Positions 1 to 11,600 of a stretch of 64,000 bases of DNA are shown piece after piece (positions within the stretch are counted from its first letter, which is position 1; every line of letters starts with the position of its first letter). The notes beneath the pieces were generated by a model. The model searched no databases, had not been told where the DNA came from, and saw nothing but the letters and a program-made list of their open reading frames with translations. Source of the DNA: Strongylocentrotus droebachiensis. Its lineage: Eukaryota > Echinodermata > Echinoidea > Camarodonta > Strongylocentrotidae. Both the position numbers and the translations under genes were made by a program. The stretch is taken from positions 201,001 through 265,000 of the forward strand of contig JAVYIG010000165.1 in assembly GCA_035222895.1 (NCBI GenBank), written 5' to 3'.

Positions 1-1128
1 AGTTTCGTCTCCTACAGGCTGCCATTTGGACAAAACCGTCTTTCTCTTCAATGACACAATATTTTATTACTTTACTTGCATTATTAAAAAAAAACATCAT
101 CAACCCCACATAGCATAAAAAATCACTTCAGATTGAACTGGCAAAAAGTCATATGGCATATGGGTCCCATATGCTTCTTGGGTGCAGATGCCTTAGGGCC
201 CGAGATGGTTTTCCAAATGGGGCCCATGTTTCAGAGAATATGGGACCCATGTGGGTCCCACATGGGCTTGCTACCTGGGTTATTATCCTCTCTGTCTCTC
301 ATTATCTCTCTCTCCCACTCTGTACTTCTTTTTTGCACTTTTGCGTTTCGTGCTTAACATTTAGCTCGTTGCTTTTTAACGCTGCGGCTTTGCATATGGC
401 GCACTGCATTTATATGATGCTGTTGATTCAATAAATTGAATAAATTCATCAATTCCTGATGAAGCCGTATGAGCGAGAATTCAATTTATTCTTGTCTCAT
501 ATAAGGTAGTCTCATTGACTTCGTTTTCTTTTTATATATGTATGTATTATGAAAATGTGATAGCAAAATGTGTATATTGATGGTCATCTTGCGAGTAATA
601 ACCATTAACTACTCTCATCGGGCTCTCATCATTAATTTTTCTCTTAACTTTTTGTTGTTGTTGGTGAATTATTGGGGGTTGATTGTACAGGCCAACTCCC
701 CCCCCCCCCACACCTGAAATATTGGGGGGGATATATCCCCCCCCCCATCCCCCCGGGATTGACACCCATGTTCTGTTGTTAAGTAAGATTTTTTTTCAAT
801 TATGCATCAAAGGTGACGAATTGTTAGTAATCAAGCACTCTACAATAACAAATAACAAATTTAAACCTAACCAACGACAAAAATCGTTCCAGCAAACACA
901 ATGATCAAGGTTATAATTATTAATATGTAACATTTAAAGTTTTCCACTATCGTTCTTAAATAGATTCGCGTCACAAAAAAGTCACTGCCATCATATTCTC
1001 CTCCATATAATTATAGCTGTATGACATTTTCCCATCTTTCACTCTATCTCTCACATTATTAATACTAATGAGGAAACCCTGGGTAAACAATACATATTAT
1101 TAATATCATTATCATTATCATGTTTTTA
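1..1128. other. AT-rich flank, no gene seen
   Basis: No exon with good codon structure and splice sites is visible. The stretch holds a cluster of GGGACCC-type palindromes near 150-270 and paired C and G runs near 690-760. Short open frames here are low complexity or lie in the palindrome cluster. It may be intron or 5' flank of the EGF/FA gene that begins at or before 2.4 kb. Confidence 0.5.
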
Positions 1129-1129
1129 A

Positions 1130-1182
1130 ATTATTATTATTATTATCATCATCATTATTATTATTATTATTACTATTATTGT
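1130..1182. repeat. (ATT)n / (ATC)n microsatellite
   Basis: Uninterrupted run of ATT and ATC triplets directly before a more GC-balanced island. Confidence 0.85.
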
Positions 1183-1212
1183 GGAAAAAGAATCAACTGC
1201 ACAGGCCTCGAT

Positions 1213-1405
1213 TCAGTCAAGTCCTGACAACAGAGGGCAGACCTGCTGTAGCGATGGCCACGGACTCAACTACACCCTACCCATGTTTCGCCCATGCATC
1301 ACGATTCAGCGAGAAGATGGGTCTACGGTGATGACCATCCCTAAGCTCATCCCAGCATCTTCTCTCGATGATACCCAATGCAGGAGGAAGAACAAACGCG
1401 GTATC
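1213..1405 (+). other. Possible orphan exon, unknown product
   Basis: A GC-balanced island of about 190 bases stands out from the AT-rich surroundings. It is open in one frame, follows a CACAG acceptor-like site and ends near a GGTATC donor-like site. The reading contains several cysteines (TCCSDGHG, CRRKNKRG) and no domain I recognise. Its frame (phase 0 start) does not match the phase-1 exons that follow at 2.4 kb, so it may belong to another gene, be a degraded exon, or be part of a repeat. Confidence 0.2.
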
Positions 1406-1559
1406 CCTCCAGGAAGAAGAGTCTGTCGCCTTCCCGGTACGGTATGGGCGTTAATGCCGGGGGTGGGCGACCTATCCGCCCCCCCCCCCTCCCCACCAAT
1501 TTTGACATACATAATGTTCGTGTGTGTTCCTGAGCATTGAGTGCGTTTGCTGTACATGT

Positions 1560-1815
1560 ATCATTTTATGGTCTAGTGGATAAGTCCCCAGACTATAAAG
1601 CACAAGGTACGGGTTCGAATCACTGTCACGGTAATACTGTCCTTTGGTATTCATCGTTTTTGACTGGCTCCACCGAGGTCAAGTAAATGGGTTAGTTCCT
1701 TGAAATGCTAGGACACCGTAATAGTAGCCATGCTATAACAGCTGGGGGTAAGAGCAGTTTAGCACCGGAAGAGTCATGTATGACAGACATGAGAGCTTTA
1801 CAAGAAATAATCCTC
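1560..1815 (+). repeat. tRNA-derived SINE (plus orientation)
   Basis: An A-box-like TGGTCTAGTGG at about 1569 and a B-box-like GGTTCGAATC at about 1612 are spaced as in a polymerase III promoter. A non-tRNA body follows. The region does not fold into a full cloverleaf by eye, so this is a SINE head and not a tRNA gene. The 3' end is not sharp because it runs into a CTT-rich tract. Confidence 0.65.
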
Positions 1816-2157
1816 TATTCTTCTCCTTATTCATCTTCTTCTTTTCTCCATCTTCTTCTTTTTCTTCTTCTTCTTCTTCGTCTTCTTCTTCTCTTTAACA
1901 TATATCTTCTTCTTTTTCTTCTTCTGCTTCTTCTTCTGCTTCTTCTTCGTACTCTTCTCTTCTCCCTTTTCTTCCTTTTCATCTTCTTCTTCTTCTACTT
2001 TCCTCCTCCTCCTCTCCTCTTTATCATGTTCCTCTTTCTTCTTCTTCTTCTTCTTCTTCTTCTTTTTCTTCTTTTTCTTCTTCTCCCCTCCTCTCCCTTT
2101 TCCTTTTCCCCTCTTTCTCATTTTCCTCTTTCTTTTTTCCTTCTTTTTCTTATTATT
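1815..2157. repeat. (CTT)n-rich polypyrimidine tract
   Basis: About 340 bases almost wholly C and T on the plus strand, mostly CTT and TTC triplets. Open frames through it (Leu/Phe-rich on plus, Lys/Glu-rich on minus) are compositional artefacts. Confidence 0.9.
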
Positions 2158-2386
2158 GAAAAATTATTATGTTGATGATGATGCTGATTATGATAACTAT
2201 TGTTATTTTTTATTAATATTGATGTTATCATTATTGTTATTAACATTATTATTATCATTACTAACATTGTTGTTAAGATGACGACGACGACGATGATGAT
2301 TAATTCGATATTCAAATGTGTGCTTTCCCGCCCAGCAATCGGTGTTTCTGATGAAAGTTTTCATATCATTTTGTACGATTTTGCAG

Positions 2387-2662
2387 ACTGCTTGATTGAC
2401 CCCTGTGAGCATGGTTGGTGCGAAGAGACGATGACTGGCTACCAATGCCACTCGTTTGAAAATTCTTCAATAAGTAATGCTGACAAAGACACCACTACTA
2501 CCAGCGCAACCACCACCACCACCACCACAACTACCACAAAGTCAACGGTTTTATCATCAACAAGTACCCTGACCGAGGAAGCAACTAGTGAGGCCCCGCA
2601 ACCAACGACCACGGCAATGTCATCATCGACAACGGATTCTCCAACAACGCCTTCAGAAGACC
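2387..2662 (+). CDS. EGF-like + Thr/Ser-rich exon, copy 1
   Basis: Acceptor TTTTGCAG and donor GACC|GTAAGA give a 276-nt phase 1-1 exon. It reads DC..DPCEHGWCEET..GYQC, a short EGF-like motif with four cysteines; the last cysteine pair of a standard six-cysteine EGF is missing. A linker of about 65 residues rich in Thr and Ser follows and is probably O-glycosylated (inference). Copy 2 at 3315 is nearly the same. Confidence 0.65.
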
Positions 2663-5600
2663 GTAAGACTATACCCTACCGGCTGCTCCATTGGCGGACT
2701 TTGTTTTAACCTAACCTAGCCATCGTGGCGCTGCATTTGAGTGGCTCAAGAGAAACTTATACGTTATGCGCTAATCATAAATATTCATAATACGCACACA
2801 CCGAATCTGATGCGAGAATTTATCATTTAAATGTGATTTCATTCTAAAATTACGAGTGTAAAGCTATGTTTACTTAAAATAATTGACATCGCGAGAAAAT
2901 CGGGAGGCTAATAGTAATACCGTTAATCTCCTCTTTATCATTTTCCTCTTTCTTTGTTTCTTTTTCTTTTCTCCCCCCCCCCCCCCTCCTTCCCCTCCTC
3001 CTTCTTTTCCTCCTACCCTCTTTCTCGTTTTCCTCTTTCTTTTTTCTTTCTTTTTCTTAATATTGTCAAATGATTATGTTGATGTTGGTGATGATGCTGT
3101 TGTGATTAGTATTGATATTGATGTTATCATTATTGTTATTATTACCAAAATCATTATTATTACATTGTACTAACATTGACATAATTACCCTTGTTGTTAC
3201 TATTATGATGACAACGACGACGATGATGATAAATTCGATATTCGAATTTGCTTTCCCGCCTAGCAATCCGTGTTTCTGATGAAAGTTTTCATGTTATTTT
3301 GTACGATTTTGCAGACTGCATGAATGACCCGTGTGAGCATGGTTGGTGCGAAGAGACGGTGACTGGCTATCAATGCCACTCGTTTGAAAATCCTCCAATA
3401 AGTGTTGCTGACAAAGACACCACCACCACCACCACCGCCACCACCACCACCACCACAACTACCACAAAGTCAACGGTTTTATCATCAAGTACCCTGACAG
3501 ACGAAGCAACTAGTGAGACCCCGACACCAACGGCCACGGCAACGTCATCATCGACAACGGAATCTCCAACAATGCCTTCACAAGACCGTAAGACTATACC
3601 TTACCGGCTGCTCCATTGGCGGATCCAGGATTTTCTGGCACGGTGGCGACTTTTTTAAAACCTAACCCAGCCATCCTAGCGCTGCATTTGAGTGGCTCAA
3701 AAGAAACTTATACGTCATGCGCTAGTCATAAATAGGCCTATTCATAAGACTCAAGCACACACCGAATCTGATGCGAGAATTTATCATATAATTGTGATTT
3801 TATACAAAAATTACGAGTGCAAAGCTAAATGACATCGCGAAAAAATCGGGAGGATAATACCGTAAACGAATGACATAGTCCAGAATCTGGCCGATTTGAT
3901 TTTGATCTTCGCCACACCGTACCAACGCAAATATTCAACTGCAGCGCTATGATGGCTGGGTTAGGTATAAATAAACAAAGTTAAAATTCGAGGTCCGATG
4001 GGAGTGGGGTCAGGGGATAGACACGTCTTGTCTGAAATACTCTGAGAGACGAAGTTAAAGGCCTCCCATTCCCCCTCTTTTTACCTCACGATTTACCCAG
4101 GTTACTCCCCTATTTTTCTTTGTTTACTCTATAACACACGCAGAGGTGGCGGAGCGACTTCCAAAGGCGGAGGGGGGCACCAACAAAAAAGGACACCTTC
4201 AAAGGGAAATCTCAAAGCGAAAATATAAAAAAAAATAGACATTGGTATATACCCCTATTGTGAGTCCAAAAAAAGTTTACACGTAGAAAATTGCTAATTA
4301 TTTTAAAAATCATTTATGAACAGTAAACTATTATACATATTATGAAATAGTGTTTTTATCCCGAATCATTTAGTATCATTTTGTGTGGTATGTGTTCACG
4401 CTTTTATGAACAGGAGACATTGTTTGCGAGAGTGCAAAAATCGACTTGCGCCAAAGTTGCTTGGGATTTGGGAATTAATTCGGTCTTTGAAAATCCAAAT
4501 AACATCCCTAACAAAATTAATCATGCCACACATATCAAATATCGAATATCAAATATCAACGAACGTTTGTGCGCGTGTGTGTTTGTGTGTGTGACTTTGC
4601 TTCTGCAAAAATCATATGCAATGCATTTCATTTGATACATTCAATTCATTCTCTCACTTCGCTAATCCCAAAATAATACATACTGTCACTATGAACATAA
4701 CGGATAAAGAAAGCGGACAAAATATACAGTTCCTCAGGTACAGGCGCGCCGGAAGCAGTTTGGGATTGGGGGGGGGGGCTCACATTCCAGGGGCAGTGAC
4801 GTAATGAGAAAAAAAGTTCGGAAGGGGGGGGGCAGACGAAAAATCTGCATCACCACCAGTCTTACACGTTACATGCAGGTCCCGCGAAACATTTTTCAAA
4901 GTGGAGTATTATTATCCATCAGGTAGAGCGTAAATTGGCGTGGGGTCCAGGGCATGAGCCTCGGCAGGGGTCAAGGGGCTGAGCCCCCGGAAGCTCAGGG
5001 GTTTTAGGTATTTAATTACGGTTAGATGAGCATCCAGGGGCCCTCTGTAAGGCAATTGACGTGTTCCAAGGGGGGGGGAGCCCCCAGAAGCTCAGAGGTT
5101 TTAATATTTAACTACGGTCAGATGAGCATCCAGGGGCCGTCTTAGGGCCCTTGGTGTGGTCCAGGGGGCAGAGCCCCCGGAAGCTCAGGGGTTTTAGGTA
5201 TTTAATTAAGGTCAGATGAGCATCCAGGGGCCCGCCTTAGGGCCCTTGGTGGGGTCCAGGGGGCAGAGCCCCCAGAAGCTCAGGGATTTTAGGTATTTAA
5301 TTAAGGTCAGATGAGCATCCAGGGGGCCGCCTTAGGGCCCTTGGTGGGGTCCAGGGGGCAAAGCCCCGGAAGCTCAGGGGTTTGAGGTATTTAATAACGG
5401 TCAGATGAGCATCCAGGGGCCCGCCTTAGAGCCCTTGGTGGGGTTCCAGGGGGCAGAGCTTCCGGAAGCTTAGGGGTTTTAGGTATTTAATGACGGTCAG
5501 ATGAGCATCCAGGGGCCCGCCTTAGGTCCCTTGGTGGGGTCCGGGGGCGGAGCCCCCGTAAGCTCTGGGGTTTTAAGCATTTAATTACGGTCAGATGAGT

Positions 5601-8600
5601 ATTTTTTATACCTTATTTGTGACATTATTTTGTGGGAGGTCACTTATTTTTTTCTCCGTCTTTCTTTATTTTTCTCTTTAACATACTTTTTCAAAAAGGA
5701 GGGGGGGGGGGGGGGGGGGCTCGAGCCCAGCCACTTTGCAGACCATGACATAAAGGCTTCTAAATAAGCGTATTTCGCCTGACTGTAATTTGGGAATTTC
5801 TTATTTTCCAACAAACGCATAAAAAGGTATGACTTACAAAAACAAAGGGAGAAAAAATGCCGGAAAATCATGTTACAACATCAACATTTGTAAATCACTT
5901 GTTTCGAATAAAAAATACATCACCCCCCCCCCCCCCATATCAGTACGCCAGCGTTCGGGGGCTCATGTCTTCTCACCCCTTTAACAAAATAACGGACACG
6001 CTTTCCCATTCTCGCACAATATGTCCACGATATGCGCGTATCGCTAATTTAAATACCGTATAGGTGGCATGCGCAATGTTTATGAAATTTAATTCCTGTG
6101 ATTTTCCTTTTTCTTTGAATGGAATTGTATATGTGATTTAAGTCAGGTTTTTATTATTGTTACATTCTTTTGGATTCAAAATACAAACCATGTTTACTCA
6201 TTTACTGTTTTTTTTGTTTTTTTTGGAGGGGGGGCGTTTAGGGGGGGGCAAAAATGCGTTTTGCCCCCCCCCCACTTTTTTTGACTGGGGGGCAACTGCC
6301 CCCCCCCTGCCCCCCCCCCCCACTTCCGGCGCCTATGCTCAGGTAGACAAAGAAACATCCCTTCACTGCTATTATGTCAAAAGGTGAATATGCATGTGAC
6401 ACCTGTTCTACACATTTTTACATAATAGCAGTGAAGGGATGTTCCTTTGTCTACCTGAGGAACTGTATATTTTGTCCGCTTTCTTTGTCAGTAATGTTCA
6501 TAATGTGTAGGCCTCACTTTGGCGCAAGTTGATTTTTGCACTCTCGCAAACGATGCCTCCTGTTCACCCAAGCGTGAACACATACCACACAAAAAGTATA
6601 CCAAATGATTTGGGATAAAGCACTCTGTCATAAAATGTATAATAATTTACTGTTCATAGATGATTTTTCTAAAAAATTAGCAATTTTCTAGGTGTAAACT
6701 TTTTTTGACTCATACGGTATTGTGCTTACATTATCAGGGATGATTTGTTTCTCTTTATACATCGTTTTTTCTGGGACGCTCTGTATAACTACGAGCGAGC
6801 GTAGCGAGCGAGCTTTGCGGTAAATTGCTCTTAGTCGCTTGAAATTAGGGGCACGTTTAATGATGAGAGGAAAAGGGGACACTTATCGAAAGGGTTAAGA
6901 CACTTATTAGAAAAGAAAAGGAGCACGTGTCAAAGTACAAAGGCTAATTATTAGAGGTAAAAATAGGGCACTTCTTACACCTAAAAAAAAGAGGCACGCA
7001 CCAGGGATGAAAAGGGATTTTATGAGAATGGGAAATGGGAATTTGTCGACGGAGAAGAGCCCCCATCAGATTTTGATAGGGGCATTTATAAGAAGTGAAA
7101 AGGGGCATTTATGAAAAAGGGATAGGTTCCTTATTAGAAAGAAAAGAGGGGCACATATCATTGTTAAAAGGTTAATTATCAGAGGTGAAAAGGGGCACTT
7201 ATCGCATCTGAAAAGAGGCGCTGGCCATACATGAAAAGGGGCACTTATGAGAATGAAAAAGGGGCACTAATAATACAGGAAAATGTGCAATTGTTGAAAG
7301 AAAAGGGGCACCGATCAGATTTTAATAGGGGCATTTATCGGAGGTGAAAGGGGGCTTTTATGAGAAGGGGGAAGTGGCTCTTATTAAAGAGACAAAGAAG
7401 CACATGTTAAAATAAATGGGGCACTTATCAAAGATCAAAAGGGGTAATTATGGGGGTACCTGCCCCCCCCCCCCCCCCGGAGCGCCGCCTCTGAACACAG
7501 GAACTTCCCTTCTCCTTAGCTCTTATCACATGATTTACCCATGTTTTACCCTCTTTTTATCACAGTTTGTTTTCCGACTCCTTGTAAAAATGGAGGGACT
7601 TGCCAACAGTTAGTCACGTCGTTTCTATGTACTTGCCCTGAGAAGTTCTACGGTCCAGTGTGTGGTAAGTACATTACTGCTAGCACAACTTGATCATTAT
7701 ACACACAAAGTGTTGGTGGAGTAGTAGGTGACTTATTTTGTGCATTACTCAAGGAAACGGGACTCCCTTGTAAAGGAGGATCTTCGAAGCTCTGAATGAG
7801 ACTACCCTTTCTTAAGATAAATTAAAAAAATAATACATGATAAATAAATATATACATAACAAATAGATAAATTAAGAAATGATTAAAAATGGATAAATAT
7901 GTAAACAACTAATTAAAATTAATGGTTAGTAATAAATAAAATATAAACATAAAAACAAATAATAAATAAACGAAAATAAAACCTATGATGAATAAATAAA
8001 CAAATGAATAAAGAAACAACATGAAATGTTGTACTGTTAATATAAAAAGTATAACATTGCAGTCCTAAATTACACTACACGTCCATTCGATGGACGTATA
8101 GTTGTATAGTTGTCATGTTTATGGCACGTTCCGCCCGTAATACCCTTCAACCATTCTCTCTCTCTCTCTCTCTTCCTCTCCACGGTTATCTCGTACGTGT
8201 TTTACAGAGTGTCCCGTATTATACACACCTGATGGGGGTACTACCAGAGAGTACACCTTTCCTGGATTCTGGATTGCTGAGAATGTGACGTCATTTGACT
8301 TCATGGTCAGCGCTGACAATGATGCGCACATTGGACTCTTCGCAAGTAACGTGTCAGACGACAGATACGAATTAAGTGAGTCAGTTTCGCTGAGTTTCGG
8401 AGTCGTTTTGAGACATCCCCCCCCCCCCCCCTCTCTCTCTCTCTCTCTATCCTAGAAATATAGATAATCTTCTCGCTCCGTTTTTCTAGAAAAATCGGTC
8501 TGTGTTTAAATTGAAAGATACTTCAAAGAAAATGATATATTTTATGAATTTCAATCTGGTTTTCGACATGATTATTCGACTGAAACATGTCTAATTCATT

Positions 8601-11600
8601 TGACTGATTATTTGAGGACGGAAACTTCCCAAGGGCGCTTTGTTGGTATGGTGCTCCTTGATCTGCAAAAAGCTTTTGATACAGTTAATCATTGCGTCTT
8701 ATTGAAGAAGTTACAACTAATGGGTTTTAATAAGGCAAGTTTAGATTGGTTCAGATCCTACTTATCTAATCGACACAAAGTAGTGGCCATTCATGATATT
8801 CGTTCCAAACTAATACCTATAACATGCGGTGTTCCTCAGGGAAGCATTTTAGGCCCAATTCTATTTTCAAGTTTGTATTTGTATAAAAGACTTTAAACTA
8901 TTATTGTACGCAGATGACAGCGTACTACTCTATTCAAATCCTGATCCTAAATATATTGAGGAAAAGCTCAGTGAACAGCTGTCTACGTGTGTCGATTGGA
9001 TGACTGATAATAAGCTTTCTTTACACTTGGGAAAAACATAAATCATTTTGTTTTGTTCTAAAAGTAGTTCTTAAAAGTCATTTGAATTCAAAGTGACACA
9101 AAATAATCAAGTAATCAAGAGAAAAGATTCTGTGAAGTATTTAGGCATTGAGTTGGCTACGCAATTTCATTTTCATCTATAGTAGAATCAGTTGTAAAAA
9201 AAGCAAATTCTCGTCTGAAATTTTTGTACAGGTATCAAAGTTGTATGGATTTAAAAGCAAGACGTACACTCTGTTTTGCTCTTATTCAATGTTTATTTGA
9301 CTATGCTAACCCTGCATGGTATAGTAACATAAACAAGTCAGATCAAAAGAAGTTGAAGATTATACAAAACAAAATGGTGAGATTTATCAACTGTTCTGGT
9401 CCAAGAACTCATGTTGGCTACAGCGAACTTTCTAAAGCTGGTTTTCTTGAAGTCGACCAAAGATCAAAACAAATCGTATTGCATCACATGCATGAAATAT
9501 ATCATACTAGGTCGAATCAATATATTCGATCCAACTTCGATCTTGTAACTGACGTACATGATTATAATACAAGAAATAGCCGATTCAACTTTAACTTACC
9601 AGAAAGAGTAGGTAGTATTGGAAATTCGTTTTATTACAATGCCATAAAACATTGGAATTCCCTTCCCAATGGTGTAAAAGAAATAGAAAACTATGCTCAT
9701 TTTAAGAGGAAATTAAAGGAATACCTAATACTTGACAGTCAGATAAGAGAAATAAATGACATGTTATATGATTGAAATTTGTATTCTTCTGCCGGTTCAT
9801 ACTTTTTCATTTTGTATAACTTATGTTTTCGTACGTTATAGAAATTCTACAAATTCATCATTATTTTCCTCTTCTTCCTCCGCCTCTTTTTCTTCTTCTC
9901 CTTCTTCCATTTCTATCATCAGTTTAATGTTGTTATGATTATTATTATCTTTAATAAGTAATTCTTTGTAAGTAATCTGTCTGTAAATAATTATTACTAG
10001 TTTAAGTTATTAATTTTATACATGTCTGTAAGGGACCCCACTGGAAATAAGCTCTCGAGCTTTCGTGGGTTATCCCGTTCAAGCTGACTTATTTTTGATC
10101 TGTTAATATTGTATATTGTTGTATGTTGGAAGCTTGTCGAATAAAAATCAATCAATCAATCAACCCTCGCTTCAAGGGCCACTCTAACTTACCAAAACGG
10201 GCTTTAAAAAATAGAAGCAAAATTTTTTGACCGAGTTTCCGAATATGACAATGATTTTTCTTAGAAATCATCAATAACTTAATTCTTGAATGTAGCTTTA
10301 AAAATGACGACTCAGAACGCTCAGAAAAAAGCCCAGTTTCGGATTCACAAAGAGTTGCTGCCGAATTCTGTAAAAGCATAATTTCACTATGATACACTTC
10401 TTTGTTTTCTTTCTGTTTCCCTGTTTGGTTCCTTCGTCAAATACTGAAGCAGAGGTACTAATAGACACAGTTGTTGGTCTCATATTGATTACATGGCTGC
10501 GATCAATATCCTTGTGGTCAAGATTTACTCCAATCCGACGGGCCACGTTCAACACTATTTCATCAGTACTTTCTCCTCGCATTTCCTCTTCCACTCCAAC
10601 TGTTCAGAGGCACGACCTTCCTGAATACTGCTCAAGATCATTAATTTCTTTAGTAAGTCTCTTCACTTCACCACTCTTTGCTTTCACTGTTTCTTCAAGA
10701 GATGTTACATGCTTACTTTGATGATCTATTTCTCATTTACTTTTGTGGAAAAGAAATGCATGGACAAACATGTGAACTTGTCAAATTATATCTATCATAC
10801 AGTTATCGGTGGATGGGGCAATACCGGTGGCGCTATCCGACGAGTTGCCAGTTCCGATACTTCTACTTGGAATGCGCTGTATCCTCATCACAATAACCCT
10901 GACTCCTTCAGTCTGTCACGAATTCCGGATTTTGACCACTACCAGCTATCCTTCGCCAACGGTCATATCAAATTAAGCCGTTATGGTACACAACAGGCCC
11001 TTATGAACGCCACTGATCTGGATCCTCTTCCAATCAACTATGTCGGAATGTTTACTGGGTATCGATCAGTGGGGTATTGGAAATTCCCGACATTTTGCCT
11101 GGAAAGCCAGAAACCCTGCATCAGTGATGGTTGACACATGAAGACCAGACATTAAATGGATTTTATAGTCAAACTTCTGTTTAACTTGGGATTGTCGATT
11201 AATTTAAAACATTGTAGCCTTTTCTCGTGATGATAAACACGGTATCGTTTCACAAAGCAGTCGTATAGGTTCAAGTTCGCCGACAATACACGCGTTTCAA
11301 TCGGATGACAGTGAACTTGCACGACGGTTTCGTAAAACGTTGACCCGTGTCATAACATTATTGTTATAGCATGGTAAAAATACAATGATGTTACATCTTT
11401 GATTCCAGTAAGTGTAGGTCGTCTGTATGGAAAAAAGCCGGAAGAAAGACCTTGTAAAAATTCTTATTTGATAATTTGACAAATGTGGAGTTTAGTGCAA
11501 AAAAGTCACATTTGTTTTCTTCTCATTCCCCGTGCAAATGTGTAAAAAGTAAAGAGTATAAAAAATAAAATAAAAAATAAAAAACAGAAAACAGAAAATA

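Larger units (their letters stand above)
2005..3865 (+). repeat. Tandem duplication of a ~930-bp exon-bearing unit
   Basis: Unit 1 (about 2005-2926) and unit 2 (about 2927-3865) align along their length: pyrimidine tract, a GATGATG-rich stretch, an exon with the same acceptor and donor, and a 3' flank containing ATTTGAGTGGCTCAA. The copies differ by scattered substitutions and small indels. Each carries one short-EGF plus Ser/Thr-rich exon of the EGF/FA gene. Confidence 0.85.
4262..6713. mobile_element. Foldback element with long inverted arms
   Basis: The arm from 4262 (GTTTACACGTAGAAAATTGC) to about 4741 returns in reverse complement at about 6455-6713 (GCAATTTTCTAGGTGTAAAC). Shared blocks include the GTGTGGTATGTGTTCACGC region, GCGAGAGTGCAAAAATCGAC, and GCGGACAAAATATACAGTTC. 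The left arm has about 220 extra bases. The interior holds a minisatellite, long G and C runs, and a second hairpin. No transposase reading frame was seen. It sits in the intron before the full EGF exon. Confidence 0.7.

Noticed and set aside
1568..1640. Possible tRNA gene
   Set aside because: A and B boxes are present but the rest does not form a cloverleaf and a SINE body follows.
1831..2121. Lys/Glu-rich minus-strand open frame and Leu/Phe-rich plus-strand frame
   Set aside because: Both come from a CTT-rich tract; no start context, splice sites or homology.
4915..5615. CRISPR-like array
   Set aside because: Units are contiguous ~93-bp minisatellite copies without unique spacers, in an animal genome.
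10709..10802. Upstream extension of the FA terminal exon open frame with its own Met
   Set aside because: The stretch is intron identical in both copies and overlaps LINE remnant; the acceptor at 10802 gives the correct FA reading (IIGGWG).
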